NCBI GenBank assembly: GCA_001798565.1
Contig: MGSR01000139.1
Location: 1-6,843 of the forward strand
Direction of reading: 5' to 3'
DNA: 6,843 nucleotides
From: Deltaproteobacteria bacterium RIFCSPLOWO2_12_FULL_60_16
Lineage (GTDB): Bacteria; Desulfobacterota; Binatia; UBA9968
This document shows, piece by piece, positions 1 through 5,883 of this stretch (position 1 is the first letter of the stretch; each line of letters starts with the position of its first letter). The position numbers and the translations under genes are program-made. Below the pieces are notes generated by a model. The model saw only the letters and a list, made by a program, of their open reading frames with translations, was not told the origin of the DNA and did no database searches.

Positions 1-92
1 CTATTGCATCGATCTTGAGAGATGCCTGCGGCGGGAAGCGCGCCTTCTATTGCATCGATCTTGAGAGATGCCTGCGGCGGGAAGCGCGCCTT
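1..92. repeat. Perfect 46-bp tandem duplication at the window edge
   Basis: Bases 1-46 are repeated without mismatch at 47-92; base 93 also continues the match, and base 94 breaks it. The unit starts exactly at base 1. Because 46 is not a multiple of three, the two copies are read in different frames by the downstream lipoprotein gene. The ATG of copy 1 (22-24) is in frame with that gene, whereas the equivalent ATG of copy 2 (68-70) is not. Copy 1 also places an in-frame TGA at 16-18. A duplication that begins precisely at a sequence end is typical of an assembly-edge artefact, but a genuine recent duplication cannot be excluded from the sequence alone. Confidence 0.95.
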
Positions 93-882
93 CCTGGCGG
101 CCATCATTAGTGTGGTCCTGCTGGGGGTTTCGAGCTGCGCGTGGATGGCGCCCCAAACCGGCTCATCGCCCGCCGGCGGGCTCCCCGGAAGTCCGAATCT
201 GAACACGAGCGACCTGGTTAACAATCTGGCCGAAAGGGGCAGCCGGCTTCGCTCCATGCGCACGCTGGCCACCGTCCAGTATTGGGGGACGGAGGGGCGC
301 ACCGGCTTTCAGGAGGCGATCCTGGTGCAGCGGCCGGACCGGCTGCGTCTGGAGACTCTCTCCCCGCTGGGGGCGATATTGATCGTGACCGTGGACGCCG
401 ACGAGATCGCGGGATTCCACACGCGCGAGGGGCTCTTCTACCGCGGCCGGAGCTCCAAGGAAAATCTCCTCCGCTACACCCACATACCTCTGACCCTGCG
501 TGAGGTGACATCGCTCCTGATGGGGCTGCCGCCGGTGGAGATTCCGTCCCAATGGCAGGAGGGAGAAGGCGCCGTTCATTGGGAGGTCGAAGGGGGCGGG
601 ACGGAGAAGGTCCTTTTTCACCCCACGCTCGGCGTTCCGACCGGGTGGGAGCGCTCAGGCGCCGACGGGGAGATCGAGCTCAAGGCCGTTTTCTCGGATT
701 TTTTCCCTACCCCCAACGGTTTCTTCCCGCTGACGATCGCTCTGGAGGCCCCGGGCCGGCAAAAATGGCTGGAGATCCGCTACAAAGAGCCGGAGCTGAA
801 CATCACGCTGCCTTTTCCGCTCTTCCTCCAGGAGCGGCCGGCCAGCGTGAGAGAGCTCCCGCTGGAATCTCTGGGAGGGTGA
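22..882 (+). CDS. LolB/DUF4292-like outer-membrane-type lipoprotein (start uncertain)
   Basis: Predicted lipoprotein, 286 aa from ATG 22, or 273 aa from TTG 61. The TTG start gives a textbook type II signal peptide: basic residues K21-R22, a hydrophobic run at about 24-35, then the lipobox VSSC (36-39) with acylated Cys39 (residue 26 from TTG 61). ATG 22 adds 13 residues that derive only from the duplicated 46-bp unit, so it is doubtful. No good ribosome binding site precedes either start, and the true start may lie left of the window. The mature part (about 75-265) has the pattern of LolB/DUF4292-type, LolA-fold proteins: RMRTL-like opening, strand-rich QRPDRLRLE (103-111), SPLG (114-117), FYRG (139-142), then a helix ending LLMG (165-168). 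LolA/LolB proteins bind lipid or lipoprotein in a beta half-barrel; here function is inferred from pattern only. Ala at +2 fits outer-membrane sorting by E. coli rules. The stop is 6 bp before the next gene, suggesting co-transcription. Confidence 0.65.
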   Translation: MPAAGSAPSIASILRDACGGKRAFLAAIISVVLLGVSSCAWMAPQTGSSPAGGLPGSPNLNTSDLVNNLAERGSRLRSMRTLATVQYWGTEGRTGFQEAILVQRPDRLRLETLSPLGAILIVTVDADEIAGFHTREGLFYRGRSSKENLLRYTHIPLTLREVTSLLMGLPPVEIPSQWQEGEGAVHWEVEGGGTEKVLFHPTLGVPTGWERSGADGEIELKAVFSDFFPTPNGFFPLTIALEAPGRQKWLEIRYKEPELNITLPFPLFLQERPASVRELPLESLGG

Positions 883-888
883 GCACGG

Positions 889-2664
889 ATGAAAAGGGCG
901 GGGAGATGCCTGGTCCTTTCGGGCCTGCTGCTGGTCGCGGCGTGCGAAAAAGGGGAAAGAGTTGCGGCCGACAATGCCGCGTCTCAGCCGGCCGCGGCGC
1001 AGGCCGGGCCGCCGACCACCGGCGACTGGCTGATCAATCATAGCCTGAGCGACCCCGAGCAGCTCAACCCTCTGACGAGCAACGATGGCACAGCCAGTGA
1101 AATCCTTGGCTACATCTTCGAAAGCTTGCTTACCCGCGATCCGCGCACCCTGGAGCTGAGGCCCTTGATCGCCGAGTCGCGCCCGGCCATTTCTCAGGAC
1201 AAACTGATCTACACCTTCAAGATTCGCCGCGACGTTCACTTTCAAGACGGCCGGCCGCTGACGGGAGAAGACGTCCTTTTCAGCGTCAAGGCGATCAAGT
1301 GCCCGCTGGTCAATGCCCCTTTTTTGCGGGTTTATTACAACTCCGTCGTAGACGCGCAGCTTCTCGACAAGTACACGATCCGCTTCGTCACCAAGGAGCC
1401 TTATTTTCTTAATGAAAGCCAGCTTGGAGGCATCACGATCTTGCCTCGCCATTACTATGATCCGGAAAATCTCCTCAAGGATGCGGCGGTGCGAGATCTT
1501 CTGCGGGATCCGTCCCAGTTGCCGGAAAACGTCAAAAATTTTGCCGCCAACTTCAACGAAAACTACAGCCGAAACCCGATGGGGAGCGGACCCTACAAGT
1601 TTCTCGGTTGGAGGACCGGACAAGATCTGGATCTCGTGCGGGATGTAAATTATTGGGGGAAGGGAAAAGTCGGGATCGATCAGGTCTATCTGGACCGCGT
1701 CAAGTATCGGATCATCAACAACCAGGACGCGGCGTTGGTAACTCTTAAAAGCGGCGGTCTGGACTTGATCGACCGCCTGACTCCCGTGCAACATATGCGC
1801 GGCACCGGCAGCGAAAGGTTCAACCGGCAATTTCAGAAATTACTCTATTTCACTCCGTTCTATTCCTACATCGGCTGGAACAATAATCACCCTATCTTCA
1901 AGGACAAACGGGTCCGGCAGGCTTTGAGCTATTTGACCAATCGGCGGCAGATCCTGAAAACCGTCTTATTCGGACTTGGCGAGCTGGTCGACGGTCCGAT
2001 CTATTTTTTTCGTCCCGAATATGACAAAAGCCTCCATAGCTATCCCTACGATCCGAAGAAGGCGATGGATCTGCTCGCGCAGGCCGGCTGGAAGGACACC
2101 GATGGGGACGGAATCTTGGACAAGGTCATCGATGGGAAGACGATTCCTTTCCGCTTCGAGTTCAAGAGTCCTTCGGGGGCCTCCACGGGCAAGAGCGTAG
2201 TTCTGGTCTTGCAGGACGAGCTCAAGAGACACGGCATCACAGCGACGATACGGGAGATCGACTGGACCATCTTCCTGGACGACGTCAAGAACCACAAGTT
2301 CGACGCGGTGGTCATGGCCTGGGGAATGCCGGCCAGCGAACCGGACGAGTACCAGGTGTGGCATTCGTCGCAGGCGGCCAATAGAGGATCCAACCATATC
2401 AGTTATAAAAATGGCCGGGTGGATAAAATTCTCGAAGATTATCGGCGCGAGTTCGATGCGAAAAAGCGCGTCGAGCTTTACCGCGAGTTTCAGAAGATTC
2501 TCAACCAGGAGCAGCCCTATACGTTTCTCTTTGCGAGCAAGTTTGTCAGCGTGGTCCATCGACGCTTTCGCGGGGTGGAGATTTATCCCGCGGGGCTGAA
2601 GCCGCAAGACTGGTGGGTCCCTCCATCGGCGCAGAGATACGCGAGCAAGGTCATGGCTCCGTAG
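889..2664 (+). CDS. Peptide-binding lipoprotein of an ABC importer (SBP_bac_5 family)
   Basis: Extracytoplasmic solute-binding protein, 591 aa, a usual length for the DppA/OppA/YejA family; it should capture peptides or related solutes and deliver them to the permeases encoded next. A type II signal peptide is clear: KR at 2-3, hydrophobic core 8-17, lipobox VAAC (16-19), Cys19 acylated. Family marks in order: DPEQLNPLTS (55-64); the conserved region around IYTFKIRRDVHFQDGRPLT (107-125), close to the SBP_bac_5 signature; GSGPY (232-236); FKDKRVRQAL (about 337-346); and a terminal QDWW-type segment. An Asp-rich loop DTDGDGILD (403-411) resembles a calcium-binding loop. The start is supported by GGGAGGG at 873-879, 9 bp before ATG 889. 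It follows the lipoprotein gene by 6 bp and precedes the first permease by 9 bp. Ligand specificity cannot be read from the sequence; YejA-like, dipeptide and nickel-type ligands are all possible. Confidence 0.93.
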   Translation: MKRAGRCLVLSGLLLVAACEKGERVAADNAASQPAAAQAGPPTTGDWLINHSLSDPEQLNPLTSNDGTASEILGYIFESLLTRDPRTLELRPLIAESRPAISQDKLIYTFKIRRDVHFQDGRPLTGEDVLFSVKAIKCPLVNAPFLRVYYNSVVDAQLLDKYTIRFVTKEPYFLNESQLGGITILPRHYYDPENLLKDAAVRDLLRDPSQLPENVKNFAANFNENYSRNPMGSGPYKFLGWRTGQDLDLVRDVNYWGKGKVGIDQVYLDRVKYRIINNQDAALVTLKSGGLDLIDRLTPVQHMRGTGSERFNRQFQKLLYFTPFYSYIGWNNNHPIFKDKRVRQALSYLTNRRQILKTVLFGLGELVDGPIYFFRPEYDKSLHSYPYDPKKAMDLLAQAGWKDTDGDGILDKVIDGKTIPFRFEFKSPSGASTGKSVVLVLQDELKRHGITATIREIDWTIFLDDVKNHKFDAVVMAWGMPASEPDEYQVWHSSQAANRGSNHISYKNGRVDKILEDYRREFDAKKRVELYREFQKILNQEQPYTFLFASKFVSVVHRRFRGVEIYPAGLKPQDWWVPPSAQRYASKVMAP

Positions 2665-2673
2665 GTCGCACAG

Positions 2674-3705
2674 ATGGGATCTTACATCGTTCAGCGGCTG
2701 GCGCTTCTGGTCCCCACTCTTATCGGGATCAGTTTGATGGGCTTTTTGGTGACGCGGCTGGCGCCCGGAGATCCGGCCGAGCTGCGCGCCGCCGGAGGTT
2801 TGGGGGGCGCAAGGGAGGCGGCCCTGTCGAGGGGCAAGCAAAGCGCCGTCGACGAGGCGATGGCGCAGTGGCGCGCCCAGTACGGTCTCGATCGTCCGCT
2901 TCACGTCCAGTACGGGATCTGGCTGAAAAACCTCGTCACGCTCGACTTCGGCGAGTCGTTCAAGGACAACCAGCCGGTCTGGAATAAGATTCTCGAGAGG
3001 CTCCCGGTCACCATCAAGCTCAACATCTTTTCCATACTGCTCGTCTATGTCATCGCCATTCCCCTCGGGATCTACTCCGCCACGCATCCTAACTCGTGGA
3101 GCGATCAAACCGCCACCTTCGGGGCCTTCGTCCTTTTTGCCGTTCCTCTGGTCTGGGCCGCGACGATGGCGATCGTCTTTATCTGCGGCGGCGATTTCTT
3201 GTATCTTTTCCCGCCCGCGGGGTTGACCTCCCTCGATTATGCTCCGGATTGGCCCTGGTGGGAGAAGGTGGCGGATCAGGCATGGCACCTCTTTCTTCCG
3301 GTAGTGCTTTTATCTTATGACGGCTTCGCCGGTTTATCCCGCTACATGAGGGCGAGCATGTTAGAGGTGTTGAGTCAGGACTATGTCCAGGTCGCCAGAG
3401 CCAAGGGGGTCTCGGAGCGTATCGTCGTGCTTAAGCATGTCATGCGCAACTCTCTGATCCCCATGGTGACGATCCTGGCCTCGATCCTGCCCGGCCTGAT
3501 CGGGGGCAGCATCATCATCGAGACGATTTTCTCCATTCCCGGCCTGGGACAGCTCGGCTACGAGGCGGTCCTGGCCCGCGACTATCCCATCGTCATGGCG
3601 CTTTTTACCGTGAGCGCGCTGCTGACGCTCTTGGGCATTCTTCTTTCCGACCTTCTGCTTGCCGTGGTCGATCCGCGAATCGCCTTCGGCCGGAGGGCAC
3701 AGTGA
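2674..3705 (+). CDS. Peptide ABC transporter permease 1, DppB/YejB-like
   Basis: Inner-membrane permease, 343 aa, one half of the transmembrane channel. About six membrane segments are visible: 9-29, 115-137, 148-172, 205-222, 262-285 and 306-332. The N-terminal MGSYIVQRLALLVPTLIGIS, the PGDP motif (31-34) and the ending VDPRIAFG (332-339) are typical of the DppB/OppB class. The EAA coupling loop, which contacts an ATPase, runs from about 231 to 263 with YVQVARAKGVSE (237-248) and KHVMRNSLIP (254-263). From memory, the segment GGDFLYLFPPAGL (172-184) followed by the WHLFLPV region resembles E. coli YejB more than DppB, so this may belong to the YejB branch. A charged insert at about 36-60 separates TM1 from the conserved QYGLDRPL element. 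The ribosome binding site is weak (AGG at 2663-2665), consistent with translation following on from the binding-protein gene 9 bp upstream. Its stop overlaps the next gene. Confidence 0.93.
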   Translation: MGSYIVQRLALLVPTLIGISLMGFLVTRLAPGDPAELRAAGGLGGAREAALSRGKQSAVDEAMAQWRAQYGLDRPLHVQYGIWLKNLVTLDFGESFKDNQPVWNKILERLPVTIKLNIFSILLVYVIAIPLGIYSATHPNSWSDQTATFGAFVLFAVPLVWAATMAIVFICGGDFLYLFPPAGLTSLDYAPDWPWWEKVADQAWHLFLPVVLLSYDGFAGLSRYMRASMLEVLSQDYVQVARAKGVSERIVVLKHVMRNSLIPMVTILASILPGLIGGSIIIETIFSIPGLGQLGYEAVLARDYPIVMALFTVSALLTLLGILLSDLLLAVVDPRIAFGRRAQ

Positions 3706-4781
3706 GTCCGGGACCATCCGGCGGCGATACGGGGACGGCGCTCGGTTCCGAGGCTGGACTGGCGAAGACGGACGGTGGCGGCGAAGGGCTCTGGATTTAT
3801 GTATGGCGACAATTTAAACGGAATTCCCTCGCCCTTTCCGCCTTCTACGCCGTCTGCCTTCTGTTGCTTACGGCTCTGTCGGCCGACTTTTTGGCGAACG
3901 ACAAGCCCTATTACCTGAAATATCGCGGCCAGAGCTATTTTCCCATCTTGCGCGGTTATCTGGTGCAGATGGGATTGGCCAAATGGCCGGCGGAGCTCCT
4001 CAATGTCGATTTTAAGAAGCTCGAGAGTGAAAAAGCGCTCTTCCCTCCGGTTCCCTATCGAGCGAGCAATATCGATCTCACCGCTCCTTTCGAGAGCCCT
4101 TCCGGGCCGCACTGGCTGGGCACGGACAAGCTCGGGCGCGATGTCATGGCCGGAATCATCCATGGCTCCCGGATATCTCTATCCATCGGTTTTGTCGCCG
4201 TCGGGATCGCCCTGGTCGTAGGAGTCGTCCTCGGGGCCCTCGCCGGGTTTTTCGGCTCGTGGGTGGATATGATTATCTCGCGGCTTTTTGAAATCATGCT
4301 ATCTCTCCCCACGTTTTTCCTTTTGATCACCCTCGCAGCTGTCTTGCCTCAAAGCATCTTTATCACCATGGCCGTCATCGGCCTGACCGGCTGGGTGGGC
4401 ATCGGCCGATTTACCCGCAGCGAGTTTTTAAGGATTAGGAATCTGGACTATGTTACGGCTGCGCTCGCTCTCGGGGTGCCCAACCGCAGGGTCATGTTTC
4501 GCCACATCTTGCCCAACGCGCTCGCTCCGGTGTTGGTGTCGGTGGTGCTCGGGGTCGCCGGCGCCATCTTGCTGGAGTCCAGCCTGAGCTTCCTAGGCAT
4601 CGGAGTCCCGGCCGATACCGTGACGTGGGGTTCCATACTCAACGAAGCGCGCAGCAATACGTTCGCCTGGTGGCTGGCGGTCTTTCCCGGGGCGGCGATA
4701 TTTATCACCGTGCTCGGTTACTATCTGGTCGGCGAGGGACTCCGCGAGGCGCTGGATCCGAGGCTGCGGGGCTCACGATGA
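3702..4781 (+). CDS. Peptide ABC transporter permease 2, DppC/YejE-like
   Basis: Inner-membrane permease, 359 aa, partner of the preceding permease. The start is GTG 3702, overlapping the upstream TGA by 4 bp (GTGA), with GGAGGG at 3692-3697 as ribosome binding site. This arrangement implies translational coupling and roughly equal subunit output. A hydrophilic 35-residue N-terminus is followed by TM1 (43-63), a periplasmic stretch, HWLGTDKLGRD (137-147), then about five more membrane segments. The EAA loop is at about 241-272 (FLRIRNLDYVTAALALGVP, then RHILPNALAP). LESSLSFLGIG (291-301) and the DPRLRG end (352-357) are standard for DppC/OppC. The post-TM1 region ANDKPYYLKYRGQSYFPILR (65-84) closely recalls E. 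coli YejE, which has an ANDKP and YFPLL arrangement at the same place. This is a comparison from memory, but it fits the YejB-like traits of the first permease. The long region between TM1 and HWLGTD is another YejE-like trait. Confidence 0.93.
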   Translation: MSPGPSGGDTGTALGSEAGLAKTDGGGEGLWIYVWRQFKRNSLALSAFYAVCLLLLTALSADFLANDKPYYLKYRGQSYFPILRGYLVQMGLAKWPAELLNVDFKKLESEKALFPPVPYRASNIDLTAPFESPSGPHWLGTDKLGRDVMAGIIHGSRISLSIGFVAVGIALVVGVVLGALAGFFGSWVDMIISRLFEIMLSLPTFFLLITLAAVLPQSIFITMAVIGLTGWVGIGRFTRSEFLRIRNLDYVTAALALGVPNRRVMFRHILPNALAPVLVSVVLGVAGAILLESSLSFLGIGVPADTVTWGSILNEARSNTFAWWLAVFPGAAIFITVLGYYLVGEGLREALDPRLRGSR

Positions 4782-4790
4782 GGTTGTTTT

Positions 4791-4817
4791 TTGACCGAGA
4801 TTCCTTTAACAGATAAT
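4791..4817 (+). promoter_or_regulatory. Possible internal sigma70-type promoter before the ATPase genes
   Basis: In the 58-bp AT-richer gap between the permease and ATPase genes, TTGACC (4791-4796; 5 of 6 matches to the -35 consensus) and GATAAT (4812-4817; 5 of 6 to the -10 consensus) are separated by 15 bp. This spacer is shorter than the preferred 17 bp. A start near 4824 would leave a leader of roughly 16 bases before ATG 4840, still including the TAGGA ribosome binding site at 4827-4831. A 5-bp palindrome AACAG/CTGTT (4808-4812 and 4819-4823) overlaps the -10. The gene order does not require a promoter here, since the genes can be read from upstream. Confidence 0.3.
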
Positions 4818-4839
4818 GCTGTTTCGTAGGACCTAGTTT

Positions 4840-5805
4840 ATGGCTCAACTGATCGAGGTCAAAAATCTCCGCACCTCCTTTTTCACCCCTGACGGCGAGG
4901 TGAAAGCCGTGGATGGAGTGAGTTTGGAAATCGAAGAGGGGAAAACCCTCGGTCTGGTGGGGGAGTCGGGCTGCGGCAAGAGCGTCACCGCGCTTTCGGT
5001 CATGCGCCTGGTGCCGTCGCCTCCGGGCAAGGTGGTAGGGGGCGAGATCCTCTATCGCGGACGCGATCTCCTGAAGCTCGACGGCGAGGCGATGCGGAAG
5101 ATTCGCGGCAACGAGATCTCCATGATTTTCCAGGAGCCGATGACCTCTCTGAATCCGGTCTTTACCATCGGCAATCAGATCGGCGAGGCGATCCGGCTGC
5201 ACCAGGGGCTGGGCAGGAAGGAAACGCGGGAAAAGACTATCGAGATGCTCAGGCTGGTGAAAATCGCCGATCCGGAGCAGCGGATCGACGACTACCCGCA
5301 CCAGCTCTCCGGCGGGATGCGTCAGAGGGTGATGATCGCGATGGCGTTATCGTGCAACCCGAGCCTGTTGATAGCGGATGAGCCCACCACCGCCTTGGAC
5401 GTCACCATCCAGGCGCAGATCCTGGAGCTGATGAAGGAGCTGCAGCAGAAGCTGGGCATGTCGTTATTGCTGATCACGCACGACCTCGGCGTGGTGGCCG
5501 AGCAGGCGGACGAGGTCGCGATCATGTACGCGGGCAAAGTCGTGGAGCGGGCCAAGGCCAAGGAGATCTTCGATCGGCCGCTGCATCCGTATACCGTCGG
5601 GCTTTTAAATTCGCTGCCGGGGGCGGGCAACCATAAGAAAAAGAGGTTGGATGCCATACCGGGAATGGTGCCGAGCCCGCTCGAGTTGCCCGGCGGCTGC
5701 CGCTTCCGCGACCGCTGCCCCAAGGCGGCGGGGATTTGCGCCGAGGCCGAGCCGGAGCTGGCGGAGAAAGGCAAGGAGCACTGGGCGGCATGTTATTTCG
5801 CGTAA
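4840..5805 (+). CDS. Peptide ABC transporter ATPase 1, DppD/OppD-like
   Basis: Cytoplasmic ATPase, 321 aa, a normal length for DppD/OppD, that powers peptide import with the second ATPase encoded next. All nucleotide-binding motifs are intact: Walker A GESGCGKS (41-48), Q-loop Gln98 in [11 protein letters not shown], signature LSGGMRQR (156-163), Walker B LLIADEP (176-182) with catalytic Glu181, D-loop TALD (184-187) and switch His214 in LITHD. The C-terminal oligopeptide-transporter extension has the usual four cysteines, Cys287, Cys293, Cys300 and Cys318 (PGGC, DRC, GIC, AAC), which in some DppD-type proteins bind a 4Fe-4S cluster. The start is ATG 4840 with TAGGA at 4827-4831, 8 bp upstream. 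It lies 58 bp after the second permease gene, the first sizeable gap in the cluster, and ends in TAA followed two codons later by an in-frame TAG. M160 replaces the Gln often found in the signature, which is usual for this subfamily. Confidence 0.95.
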   Translation: MAQLIEVKNLRTSFFTPDGEVKAVDGVSLEIEEGKTLGLVGESGCGKSVTALSVMRLVPSPPGKVVGGEILYRGRDLLKLDGEAMRKIRGNEISMIFQEPMTSLNPVFTIGNQIGEAIRLHQGLGRKETREKTIEMLRLVKIADPEQRIDDYPHQLSGGMRQRVMIAMALSCNPSLLIADEPTTALDVTIQAQILELMKELQQKLGMSLLLITHDLGVVAEQADEVAIMYAGKVVERAKAKEIFDRPLHPYTVGLLNSLPGAGNHKKKRLDAIPGMVPSPLELPGGCRFRDRCPKAAGICAEAEPELAEKGKEHWAACYFA

Positions 5806-5820
5806 AAATAGCCATCAGCG

Positions 5821-5858
5821 ATCAGCTTTCAGCCAGAATCTTTTGGCTGAGGGCTGAT
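5821..5858. repeat. 15-bp hairpin (inverted repeat) between the two ATPase genes
   Basis: ATCAGCTTTCAGCCA (5821-5835) pairs along its full length with TGGCTGAGGGCTGAT (5844-5858), leaving an 8-base loop (5836-5843). The only two imperfect positions are U-G pairs in the + strand RNA, so the stem is more perfect in the mRNA than in the opposite strand. ATCAGC also occurs just before the stem (5814-5819), and GCTGAG/GCTGC copies follow it (5868-5873, 5876-5880), giving the gap a short-repeat, GCTGA-rich texture unlike the flanking coding DNA. No U-tract follows, so it is not a classic terminator. An mRNA-stabilising or processing element, or a member of a dispersed palindromic repeat family, is more likely. 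Confidence 0.8.
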
Positions 5859-5883
5859 AGCTTCTTTGCTGAGAGCTGCTGTT

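Noticed and set aside
68..202. Alternative start at ATG 68 for the first lipoprotein
   Set aside because: This ATG is out of frame with the lipoprotein and its frame reaches a stop near 200; only the frame of TTG 61 gives the signal peptide and lipobox.
655..1830. Long open frame on the minus strand (391 codons) under the two lipoprotein genes
   Set aside because: It lies opposite two well-supported genes, crosses their boundary, and its translation is rich in Arg, Gln and Asp with no recognisable domain: a typical antisense shadow in GC-rich DNA.
1966..3288. Long open frame on the minus strand (440 codons) under the binding protein and first permease
   Set aside because: It spans the junction of two real genes and has a biased composition without motifs, so it is an antisense shadow.
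4740..4795. Possible terminator after the second permease (T-run at 4787-4792)
   Set aside because: I could find no stable GC-rich stem immediately before the T-run, and the downstream ATPases belong to the same importer.
4778..4816. 12-codon open frame from an ATGA overlap with the end of the second permease
   Set aside because: It has no ribosome binding site or codon pattern supporting translation, and no attenuator structure follows. Chance is the simplest explanation.
5821..5870. Intrinsic terminator between the two ATPase genes
   Set aside because: The stem is strong, but the bases after it are mixed (AGCTTCTTTGCTG) with no continuous U-tract, and the next gene is the functional partner.
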